NCBI GenBank assembly: GCA_030613835.1
Contig: JAUWLH010000095.1
Coordinates: 1 to 6,118, forward strand
DNA length: 6,118 bases
Direction of reading: 5' to 3'
Origin: Candidatus Bathyarchaeota archaeon
GTDB lineage: Archaea > Thermoproteota > Bathyarchaeia > TCS64
Positions within the stretch are counted from its first letter, which is position 1. Every line of letters starts with the position of its first letter. The position numbers were made by a program, and so were the translations under genes. The notes beneath the pieces were generated by a model, which made no database searches, was not told where the DNA came from, and saw only the letters and a list, made by a program, of their open reading frames with translations. Shown in pieces: positions 1-6,118 of the stretch.

Positions 1-724
1 TGTCAGCCTCGAAGCGCCTTTTCGCAGTCTCAACAACTCCCGTGACAGTGCTCCTCTGACCGCCCCCAATGGCGATGGTCTCCTCATCCACGATCTGAGT
101 GTCGCCACCCTCGACGCAAGGAGGCTCGCTGAAGACCCTCAGGGTCTCGTTGGCATCATATACGATCTCGGTTTTCTCGCGTAGCACGGGATCGTACTCG
201 TAGCAGAGCTTGACCACCCTGGGCTCGTAGTGTCTACTGTACCGCCTCATGTTACAGATGACGGTGCCTACCTGGGTGGTGAAGCTTGTGTCCCTAGTGT
301 ATGTCCAACTGGTTCGCCTATGATCGGGCAGGACAACCTCCTCGGTCACCGGGTCATAGAACGGGGTTGAGGGGTATCCCCACATCAACGTGTCGACCGT
401 GAGGCCCTCGGGCTCGGGTTGAGCTGGCATTCCCATCCAGACATCGTCCACCATCTGGCCCAGCTCGGCTACCGTAGCGTCCTCAATGATCCTGCCCAGC
501 ATCTCCTTGACCTCGAAGACCTTGACGCCCTCATCCTTGAGTATCTTGGGCAGCTGCAGCCACTGATCGTGGCCTGGGTCCATCTGGGCATGGGAGTCCC
601 TCGGTATGTTATGGGTGTTTGACTCGACGCCTGCGAAGGGCATCCGTTTCGTCCATAGTTGCTCGGTGCTGTCCTGTATTAAAACCGCGTTAAGTCTGCC
701 TGACTCGGACTTGACTGACCACAT
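1..724 (-). CDS. Arginine deiminase-like protein (guanidine-modifying superfamily), 3' end outside window
   Basis: Reading the minus strand from the ATG at 724-722 gives 241 codons without a stop; the gene runs off the window start. The N-terminus has a G-R-L-N-A-V-L-I segment (residues 9-16) like the first beta strand of arginine deiminases. A Y-T-R-D motif (142-145) matches the FTRD catalytic Asp motif, and E-G-G-D (205-208) matches the second catalytic motif, followed by a G-Q-R-S-T stretch like the family's SERT. The spacing (about 136 residues from the first Gly to the Asp, 60 from that Asp to the Glu) resembles bacterial arginine deiminases more than the shorter DDAH enzymes. Expected reaction: hydrolysis of arginine to citrulline and ammonia in the cytosol. 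The catalytic His and Cys would lie beyond base 1 and cannot be checked. An in-frame TAA lies nine codons upstream, with no ATG, GTG or TTG between, so this is the first possible start. No Shine-Dalgarno is seen. GC is near 57%, higher than in the sampled operon stretches (near 48%). The family is fairly secure; the exact substrate is not. Confidence 0.82.
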   Translation of the reverse strand, partial: MWSVKSESGRLNAVLIQDSTEQLWTKRMPFAGVESNTHNIPRDSHAQMDPGHDQWLQLPKILKDEGVKVFEVKEMLGRIIEDATVAELGQMVDDVWMGMPAQPEPEGLTVDTLMWGYPSTPFYDPVTEEVVLPDHRRTSWTYTRDTSFTTQVGTVICNMRRYSRHYEPRVVKLCYEYDPVLREKTEIVYDANETLRVFSEPPCVEGGDTQIVDEETIAIGGGQRSTVTGVVETAKRRFEAD

Positions 725-770
725 AGTATCTGCTTGGCGGCGGTGGTTTTAGGATTTGTGGGGATCAGTG

Positions 771-776
771 ATATAG
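771..776 (-). promoter_or_regulatory. Candidate TATA box for the arginine deiminase-like gene
   Basis: On the minus strand the sequence reads AATCTATATCA, with the core at these bases. It lies about 50 bases upstream of the ATG at 724. An archaeal start site about 26 bases downstream would fall near 747, giving a short leader of some 23 nt that contains no GGAG-type ribosome site. This is a composition- and position-based guess; short AT motifs are common in this intergenic region. Confidence 0.35.
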
Positions 777-860
777 ATTTACTCTAGTTACCCTTGATGA
801 ATGAAACTAACTTGCCTCGTTTTCGTAATTATTCGGAGTTGATAACACACAAGTTTAGTC

Positions 861-880
861 CATCAATACAAGTATTGTTG
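861..880. repeat. Imperfect 20-bp palindrome in the divergent intergenic region
   Basis: The sequence CATCAATACAAGTATTGTTG pairs at 8 of 9 arm positions around a central AA; the inner six pairs (CAATAC/GTATTG) are perfect. It sits between the two divergent genes, upstream of all candidate TATA boxes on both sides, where an archaeal dimeric HTH regulator could bind. An inverted repeat of this size is not rare by chance in 248 bp when spacer length is free, so the regulatory role is only a suggestion. Confidence 0.3.
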
Positions 881-896
881 CGTCCATGTGGGATAA

Positions 897-910
897 AAAA
901 CCGTTTTAAT
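897..910 (+). promoter_or_regulatory. Candidate distal TATA element for the operon, overlapping an 11-bp palindrome
   Basis: AAAACCGTTTTAAT holds a TTTTAAT box that would place a transcription start near 933 and give a leader of roughly 40 nt before the TTG at 973. Bases 897-907 also form a perfect inverted repeat (AAAAC, central C, GTTTT). The A-rich stretch just before it could serve as a BRE-like element. This competes with the box at 939-950, and the sequence does not decide between them. Confidence 0.3.
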
Positions 911-938
911 GGCTCTCACCTAAAAACAGCCAAGTAAA

Positions 939-950
939 AGGATAAAACCG
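939..950 (+). promoter_or_regulatory. Candidate proximal TATA element that would give a near-leaderless transcript
   Basis: AGGATAAAACCG lies about 27 bases upstream of 971-973. If this is the TATA box, transcription would start almost at the TTG codon, which would explain why no Shine-Dalgarno precedes it. The element resembles GGATAAAAAACCG at 891-903, a near-copy 49 bases upstream, so the two may be duplicated promoter or binding elements. Confidence 0.28.
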
Positions 951-972
951 CCTCAACGGACTAAAGAATATA

Positions 973-3084
973 TTGAAACGCTATCTGAGACTCTTCGCCC
1001 TATTGGTAGTGCTGACGCTGAGCGTGGGTATGCTCTCGTCGGCGATCAACATACTGGGAGATATAACAAGGCTGGACCTAGATGAAGGCAGCTCTGTCTC
1101 ATCGATGGGACTCTCTGAGGCCCAGAGCCTCAGCGGAGGGGAGCAACAGGCAGAGGTAGGATTCGAGCAACAGAGACCTAAAGGCCCGGTAATTATGATT
1201 AGGTTCGCTACACGAAATAAGTATCTGAGGAGGTACGCGGCGTACAACTATAGCAATGGTTTCTGGAACAAGCCAACTGACTTGGAGTCATTCAACTACA
1301 ATGGTCAGTTAATCCCTCTGGACCCGACGTGGTCAAGGACATACGCACAGGTCCAGTTCCAGGTTAATCCTTTGGTCAACCTGACGGGACACATACTGAC
1401 GGCGCAGTACACAGATAACATCCGTTTCAATACCTCACTCATATATTACGAAGGGATCCAGAGCTTTGAGGCCACGGAACCATACGATGATCCGTACTGG
1501 GTAAGCTACAAGCTTTACGAGTACAGTGACGCAGCCCTCAGGGCAAGTCAGGCAATAGGCCCACCTGAAGCCCTTGATGTTCCATCGGATCTAGTATTGG
1601 ATTTCACAATACTTGCGGAGAGAGTAGTAGAAGGTGAGTCAACAGATTATGGGAAGCTGGTAGCCATCAGGGACTATCTTCTCGAAAATTATGAGTGGGA
1701 TAAAGAGTTTATACCAGCTCCATCAATGACTGACCCTATCAGGTGGTTCTTGTACAACGAGAAAGCTGGTGTTGGGAGTCACTTCAACAGTGCTTTCATC
1801 ATGCTGGCTAGGTGTCTCGGGATTCCCATGAGGGCCGTGATAGGTTATACAGTTGATGATCAGATGGAGCTCCAGTATGTGATGCCCCAGCAGGCCTACA
1901 TGTGGGCCGAGACGGAGTTCGAGAATCTAGGCTGGGTCACTATCGATGCATCGCCCCTTAATCTCATGGACAGCGATGTTAACATCACGAAGCAGACAAC
2001 GGTGACCAACATCACTGGAAGCGATCCTATAGCCATAAGAGGAAAACAGTTCAACGTTTGGGGAACCGTTGAGACCCTGAATGGTACGGCTGTAACGGAG
2101 AGCCAAGTGGAGGTCATGCTCAAAGTGAACAAGACAGACCTCGACGAGACGGCGCTAATCGTGGGCGTAGGTTTCGTCTATGGGGGCTTGTTCAACGTCA
2201 CCTGCGACGCCACGCCAGAGATACAGGTGGGAGACTATAACCTGATAGCTCACACATTGGAGACGATAAACTACAGGGAGTCATGGAGCGACCCGCCTAT
2301 CAAGGTGATGGCCGAGACTATCGTCAAGATCACTGGGCCAAGGCAGGTCTATCAGGGAAAGAACATTACCTACAGGGGGAGTATTATTGATGCAAGCGAT
2401 GGTAGCCCCGTGGTTAACGCATCAATACATATTAACTATCTTGACCAGGAACTGACCCTCACCAGCGACGGAGATGGAAAGGTTAGTTTCATAGCCTTGT
2501 TCCCAGACAACGGGAAAACCAACATGAGTCTCGGTATGCCCATGTCAATGTATTACTTGGGATCAGAGACAAACATGGGGATCACAGTTATCATTCCTCC
2601 TCCAGACGCTGGCAACATAATCGCCTTGCTATTCACGTTTCCGTACAACATTGGCGTAGCGTTAACCGCTTCAATTGGAGTGGGATTATACGCTGCCAAG
2701 AGGAACAGGCGTATGCAGGAGGAAGCCAGAGATGAGGAGCCAAGGCCCAGGGTACAGCCTAAACGGGAGTATATCGGGTATGAAGACGGGGTTCCGCTGG
2801 AGTACACTAGCTACGAAGAGGGTGTAGTAAAACTGTTCAACAGATTCTACGTCTCCATGCAAAGGATCTACCCAGACATAGATGAAACTATGACTCCTAG
2901 GGAGTTCCAGTACCTCCTACTCGAAAGGCTGCCAATGCACGCCGATGCATTGTTGGAGGACCTCGTATCAAACTACGAGATAGCAATGTATAGCAATATA
3001 ACGCTAAGTCAGGAGGACTTTAAGCGTACAAACGCGACAATAGAGCTATTAATTGAGTTGATGAAGAGTGGAAGCAGAGACTAG
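973..3084 (+). CDS. Membrane-anchored transglutaminase-like pseudoenzyme with Ig-like repeats and C-terminal DUF4129 domain
   Basis: A 703-residue protein, TgpA-like in part. Residues 1-30 form a signal anchor (KR then a hydrophobic run); 31-215 are an extracytoplasmic region with a Y-L-R-R-Y..G-F-W motif (84-98) like that preceding TgpA transglutaminase domains; about 218-330 is the transglutaminase fold. Two Ig-like repeats follow, each opening with ITG (347 and 453). A TM segment (549-575) is followed by basic KRNRR, then a cytosolic DUF4129 domain (about 615-700, with T-P-R-E-F). Topology is N-in, large domain outside, C-in. The catalytic Cys position is Gly268 and the His position is Tyr309; only Asp325 remains, so cross-linking or protease activity is unlikely and a binding or structural role is inferred. 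Eleven N-x-S/T sequons lie in the outside part. TTG at 973 is the first start after an in-frame TAA at 943 and directly precedes the signal anchor. No Shine-Dalgarno is seen. First gene of the operon. Confidence 0.88.
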   Translation: MKRYLRLFALLVVLTLSVGMLSSAINILGDITRLDLDEGSSVSSMGLSEAQSLSGGEQQAEVGFEQQRPKGPVIMIRFATRNKYLRRYAAYNYSNGFWNKPTDLESFNYNGQLIPLDPTWSRTYAQVQFQVNPLVNLTGHILTAQYTDNIRFNTSLIYYEGIQSFEATEPYDDPYWVSYKLYEYSDAALRASQAIGPPEALDVPSDLVLDFTILAERVVEGESTDYGKLVAIRDYLLENYEWDKEFIPAPSMTDPIRWFLYNEKAGVGSHFNSAFIMLARCLGIPMRAVIGYTVDDQMELQYVMPQQAYMWAETEFENLGWVTIDASPLNLMDSDVNITKQTTVTNITGSDPIAIRGKQFNVWGTVETLNGTAVTESQVEVMLKVNKTDLDETALIVGVGFVYGGLFNVTCDATPEIQVGDYNLIAHTLETINYRESWSDPPIKVMAETIVKITGPRQVYQGKNITYRGSIIDASDGSPVVNASIHINYLDQELTLTSDGDGKVSFIALFPDNGKTNMSLGMPMSMYYLGSETNMGITVIIPPPDAGNIIALLFTFPYNIGVALTASIGVGLYAAKRNRRMQEEARDEEPRPRVQPKREYIGYEDGVPLEYTSYEEGVVKLFNRFYVSMQRIYPDIDETMTPREFQYLLLERLPMHADALLEDLVSNYEIAMYSNITLSQEDFKRTNATIELLIELMKSGSRD

Positions 3085-4294
3085 AAGCGATCTAATAAGG
3101 GCAACAGTGGCATATTCTGTCGTTGCTGCAATACTGGGAATACTCAGCTTCGGCTCAATCCTAACAGTTGGAGAGATAGGAAGCTTCCTACCGTACCTAC
3201 CACCTAACCTGTCACAGGCAGGTGTCTATGTGTTATTCGTCCCATTACTGGTGGGAATCAGCTTCTTCTACGTTGCAACACTCATCGGAGCACTGTATGA
3301 AGGCCTAATAAACAGAGTCATTATAAGCGGCCTCTACGCAGGCGGCTTCTCGTCATTCATCGTAGTATTCATGATCATACAGCCCATGAATGAGCCCACC
3401 CAGGTTGCGGGATACCTGTTCATGGGATCATTCGCCGTATACTTCATCTACACAATAATATCAGTCATCGCTGATCTGCGGGATCAGCACTACCTTAGAG
3501 TCATCTCAGGAGCACTTGCCATATTCATCATCGTCCAGGTCTTCGTCCAGCTAGTGAACCTTTACATGATCACACCAGGCGTGCCAGAGTCAGAACAGAT
3601 AACCCTCATCAAGGAGATGCTGAACATAGGCTTCGGCGTCGCCTCAGGAATAACCCTAATTGGGATATTCAGGAACAGCAAAAATGTCTATCTGGCCCAG
3701 TTTGGAGGAATAGCGTCAAACTACTTCTTCGTGACAGCGTTGAGCCTCATAGGCACACTATACCTCAACTTCATCGGCGGTAGGCTCACAGAAGTCAATC
3801 CCGTTATCAAGCAACTGAGCCCATACGTCGAGTGGACGGGCATCGTTATAGTGGGAGCCTTCATCTTCACGGTGATGAGGAGAGGAATGGACGAGTCCAT
3901 GATGGTTCCCACCGAGTTGGGTGACTGGGGCAAACACGTCCAGGACACAAGCAGCACAAAGGGAAAACAGCTCAAGGATTTCACCAAGATTATTCAAGAG
4001 TTCGTGGACAAGGGCCAGAAGGAAAGGCTCATTGTCAAGTTGTTCAGGTTCCTCAACGAGAATAGGGCGTCTGAGCCAGAAATGGGTCAATGCCTAAAGG
4101 AGCTCATGGACTATGAAGACCAGAAGCACCCTAACTTCGCCAAGAGAGGCATGAGTAAGAGGGTGGACGAGAACAATAATGAACGGAGGATGCTGGTACT
4201 AAACCGCACAGTTCAGCAAATAAACGCGCTGGGCCTCGGCGCGTATAAAAGCAAGAGGCAAAACCAATTGACAGAGGAGATTAAGGAGAATTAG
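3068..4294 (+). CDS. Eight-TM membrane protein of unknown function with cytosolic C-terminal tail
   Basis: I do not recognise this 408-residue protein. Hydrophobic segments at about 13-35, 51-77, 81-103, 112-136, 142-167, 186-203, 213-236 and 254-271 suggest eight TM helices, followed by R-R-G and a charged soluble tail (272-408) rich in Lys, Glu and Gln that is probably cytosolic. Loops are short and no catalytic motif or transporter signature is visible. It begins with GTG at 3068, the first start after an in-frame TGA at 3062, and overlaps the preceding gene by 17 bp, which implies translational coupling; GTG 3107 is a later alternative. It lies between a transglutaminase-like/DUF4129 protein and a MoxR ATPase, so it is probably an integral membrane component of that module. 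The tail could contact the ATPase or DUF58 partner, but that is inference. The reading frame is intact with no sign of decay. Confidence 0.85.
   Translation: MEAETRSDLIRATVAYSVVAAILGILSFGSILTVGEIGSFLPYLPPNLSQAGVYVLFVPLLVGISFFYVATLIGALYEGLINRVIISGLYAGGFSSFIVVFMIIQPMNEPTQVAGYLFMGSFAVYFIYTIISVIADLRDQHYLRVISGALAIFIIVQVFVQLVNLYMITPGVPESEQITLIKEMLNIGFGVASGITLIGIFRNSKNVYLAQFGGIASNYFFVTALSLIGTLYLNFIGGRLTEVNPVIKQLSPYVEWTGIVIVGAFIFTVMRRGMDESMMVPTELGDWGKHVQDTSSTKGKQLKDFTKIIQEFVDKGQKERLIVKLFRFLNENRASEPEMGQCLKELMDYEDQKHPNFAKRGMSKRVDENNNERRMLVLNRTVQQINALGLGAYKSKRQNQLTEEIKEN
4283..4288 (+). promoter_or_regulatory. Shine-Dalgarno site for the MoxR gene
   Basis: AAGGAG ends eight bases before the ATG at 4297 and lies inside the last codons of the upstream gene. 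It is the clearest ribosome site in the window and supports this ATG over the second in-frame ATG at codon 4. Confidence 0.65.
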
Positions 4295-4296
4295 AT

Positions 4297-5283
4297 ATGC
4301 AGACAATGCACGTTGATAGAGTTAGAGCAATCAGCAACGCCATACTGGAAGGCCTTGGAAAAGTCTATGTTGGCAAAAGGACGATGCTCACAAAAATGAT
4401 GGCAGCAAGTTTCGCTAACGGCCACGTACTGTTCGAGGACTACCCTGGCCTAGGCAAGACGCTTCTCGCAAAGTTATTCTCGAGAATCATAGGGTGCCAA
4501 TGGGGCAGGGTCCAGTTCACGCCGGACCTAATGCCAGCGGATATCCTAGGCACAAAAGTATGGAAGATGAAGGATCAAATGTTCAGCTTCGAAAGGGGAC
4601 CCATATTTACAAACATACTATTGGCCGATGAGATCAACAGGGCTCCACCAAAGACACAAGCGGGCCTACTTGAGGCCATGGAGGAACGCCAAGTCACTAT
4701 TGAAGGTGAAACCTACAAGCTCGCACAGCCTTTTTTGGTAATCGCTACCCAGAACCCCATCGAGATGGAGGGAACCTATCCCCTACCGGAGGCCCAAATG
4801 GACAGGTTTCTTCTCAAAATGAGCATGGGGTACGTAGAAACCCTGAACCAGGAGAGCCTCATCCTCAAGAGGAGAATCTTCTGGAAGCAGGACGACCCCA
4901 CTCAACTCATACAGCCTGTCACCAACCAGCAAACGTTTAAAGCGATCCAGAATTACATCGAGGAGCGCATCTACGTCGACGACAAGATCATAGAATACAT
5001 CAGCGAGATCACTAGAGAAACAAGAAAGCACCCGGTAGTGGAAGTCGGGGCAAGCCCCAGAGGCGGATTGGCTCTATTAAAGGTCGCCAGGGCCCAAGCA
5101 GCCATCACAGGCAGGGCTTTTGTCACCCCCGATGACGTCAAGATGTTCGTCCACGAAGCCCTCAACCACAGAATCATCATGAAAATGGAGTATATACTAG
5201 AGGGAAGCTTCAGCGTCGACGCCGTCCTCAACGAGATCCTTGAGAATATTGAGGTACCAAAAGAGTTTGTAGGAAAAAGGTAG
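4297..5283 (+). CDS. MoxR-family AAA+ ATPase
   Basis: A 328-residue MoxR ATPase of usual length. Visible motifs in order: Walker A Y-P-G-L-G-K-T (49-55), the F-T-P-D-L-M-P-A-D-I-L-G segment (74-85) typical of MoxR, Walker B I-L-L-A-D-E-I-N (107-114), N-R-A-P-P-K-T-Q (114-121), sensor 1 A-T-Q-N-P (150-154), an arginine-finger region E-A-Q-M-D-R-F (165-171) and sensor 2 G-A-S-P-R-G (251-256). All ATPase residues are present, so the enzyme should hydrolyse ATP as a cytosolic ring. MoxR proteins act as chaperones for maturing or remodeling proteins, often with a vWA partner; here the adjacent DUF58 protein is the expected one. It starts 2 bp after the previous stop behind a good Shine-Dalgarno. 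The only variation is Tyr before Pro-Gly in Walker A where Val is more usual, which should not matter. Confidence 0.97.
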   Translation: MQTMHVDRVRAISNAILEGLGKVYVGKRTMLTKMMAASFANGHVLFEDYPGLGKTLLAKLFSRIIGCQWGRVQFTPDLMPADILGTKVWKMKDQMFSFERGPIFTNILLADEINRAPPKTQAGLLEAMEERQVTIEGETYKLAQPFLVIATQNPIEMEGTYPLPEAQMDRFLLKMSMGYVETLNQESLILKRRIFWKQDDPTQLIQPVTNQQTFKAIQNYIEERIYVDDKIIEYISEITRETRKHPVVEVGASPRGGLALLKVARAQAAITGRAFVTPDDVKMFVHEALNHRIIMKMEYILEGSFSVDAVLNEILENIEVPKEFVGKR

Positions 5284-5288
5284 AGGCA

Positions 5289-6118
5289 ATGCTTACCAGG
5301 GACACGCTCGAGCTCATCGTCACTGCAATCGTATATATAGTGCTGGGCATGTTCCTGGGAAACATAATTCTAATCACCTTGGGGCTCGCACCCATCATCT
5401 TCTTATCAATAGCCGTACTCATCGGCCAGCCAACCGTATCCAAAGTTGAACGAAACGGTAAAGACCTGAAGATCAACGTAGACGACAAGATCAGCGATAA
5501 CCTAGAAGTAACAATCGAGGGCGGTCCAGGACTTGTAACAGTCAGCGACACGCTGCCCATCAGCTTCGCTCTCGAGAGCGGAAATAACTTCAAGGCGGTC
5601 TGGAAGGGACTGACCGCCAAGACCATAGATCTCAGCTACACTGCCCTCTGCGCTAAAAGGGGTTACTTCGATCTTAGGGAAGTAACATATGAGGTACGCC
5701 ACCCGCTACAGATCAACGCAAACACCCTGGGAGTGCTAGGCGCCAAGCGGGCGATCATCGTGCAGCCCCACCCTCTATTTGTCAGAAAGATAAAGAACCA
5801 CAAGAGTGTCAGTAGGATACCTATGCCCATGGATGCAAGGTTCATGTTCGGGATACCAACAACCGATTTCAAGGAGATCAGAGATTACGGACCAGGAGAT
5901 AACTATAGGGCTATCAACTGGAAGGCATCCGCCAAACGCCTCAGCAGGGGGACAAGTAGCTTCGTGGTCAACTCCTACGAAAAGGAGGGAAAGAAGGTTG
6001 TTTGGATCTTCCTTGACAGTGCCGTCCACATGGCTCTGGGAACCACTGTGAACAATACCATGGAATACGCCATCAGGGCTGCCCTAGGGTTCACCAACTT
6101 TTATATCGAGCGCGACTG
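5289..6118 (+). CDS. DUF58 family protein with vWA-like domain, 3' end outside window
   Basis: The ATG at 5289 opens a frame of 276 codons that runs off the window end. Residues 8-46 form two TM helices, as in most DUF58 proteins, followed by a beta-rich region (about 50-160). The DUF58 signature spans 194-217: F-K-E-I-R-D-Y-G-P-G-D then R-A-I-N-W-K-A-S-A-K-R. A vWA-like strand V-V-W-I-F-L-D follows (237-243). The MIDAS motif is usually D-x-S-x-S; here it reads D243-S-A-V-H247, lacking both serines, so metal binding is doubtful. The family is thought to work with MoxR ATPases at the membrane. The gene follows the MoxR stop by 5 bp; AGGT at 5278-5281 could be a weak ribosome site seven bases from the ATG. 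DUF58 proteins are generally around 400 residues, so roughly 100 or more are missing. The assignment is secure from the signature and its neighbour. Confidence 0.94.
   Translation, partial: MLTRDTLELIVTAIVYIVLGMFLGNIILITLGLAPIIFLSIAVLIGQPTVSKVERNGKDLKINVDDKISDNLEVTIEGGPGLVTVSDTLPISFALESGNNFKAVWKGLTAKTIDLSYTALCAKRGYFDLREVTYEVRHPLQINANTLGVLGAKRAIIVQPHPLFVRKIKNHKSVSRIPMPMDARFMFGIPTTDFKEIRDYGPGDNYRAINWKASAKRLSRGTSSFVVNSYEKEGKKVVWIFLDSAVHMALGTTVNNTMEYAIRAALGFTNFYIERD

Noticed and set aside
419..622. Plus-strand open frame of 67 codons
   Set aside because: It lies wholly within the minus-strand arginine deiminase-like gene, which has clear catalytic motifs; this frame has no ribosome site and no recognisable protein features.
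794..845. TTGATGA as a possible C box of an archaeal C/D sRNA
   Set aside because: No CTGA D box follows at a suitable distance, the first base is not a purine, and there is no second C'/D' pair.
725..972. tRNA, riboswitch or terminator in the intergenic region
   Set aside because: No cloverleaf, T-loop GTTCRA box, GC-rich hairpin or U-tract terminator could be made out on either strand.
3011..3016. AGGAGG as a ribosome site for the membrane protein
   Set aside because: It lies more than 50 bases upstream of the GTG at 3068 and no start codon follows at a useful distance; it codes for residues of the DUF4129 domain.
3758..4090. Minus-strand open frame of 110 codons
   Set aside because: It is antisense to the membrane protein gene and mirrors its codon bias; the plus-strand frame shows eight hydrophobic segments and continuous operon spacing.
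5228..5626. Minus-strand open frame of 132 codons
   Set aside because: It spans the MoxR end and DUF58 start in antisense; both plus-strand genes are supported by family motifs.
5806..6051. Plus-strand open frame of 81 codons in another frame
   Set aside because: It overlaps the DUF58 signature in a different frame; the DUF58 frame is the conserved one.

Overview
The window most likely comes from an archaeon, probably a metagenome-type lineage that I cannot place further. Arginine is coded mostly by AGG/AGA, ATA is common for Ile, and TTG and GTG start codons are used. Upstream regions carry TATA-like AT boxes rather than clear bacterial -35/-10 pairs. The predicted surface protein is rich in N-glycosylation sequons. 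This placement rests on style and gene family, not on a marker gene.

Layout: bases 1-724 on the minus strand hold the first 241 codons of an arginine deiminase-like enzyme whose 3' end lies outside the window. Bases 725-972 form a 248-bp AT-rich divergent intergenic region with candidate TATA boxes for both directions and a short palindrome. From 973 to the end, four plus-strand genes form a tight operon: a membrane-anchored transglutaminase-fold/DUF4129 protein (973-3084), an eight-TM protein of unknown function (3068-4294, overlapping by 17 bp), a MoxR-type AAA+ ATPase (4297-5283, 2-bp gap) and a DUF58/vWA protein (5289 to beyond 6118, 5-bp gap). No tRNA, rRNA, CRISPR array, insertion sequence or terminator was seen.

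The operon is a variant of the widespread MoxR-DUF58-transglutaminase module, in which a MoxR ATPase is thought to act as a chaperone or remodeler together with a DUF58/vWA partner and membrane proteins. Two features stand out. The transglutaminase domain has lost its catalytic Cys (Gly268) and His (Tyr309) while keeping the Asp (Asp325), so it looks like a pseudoenzyme. The DUF58 vWA domain also appears to lack the two serines of its MIDAS metal site. The MoxR ATPase motifs are complete. The module therefore looks like an ATP-driven machine with an intact motor and non-catalytic, possibly scaffold or binding, partners. The second gene is an unrecognised eight-TM protein with a 137-residue soluble tail and is the least explained component.
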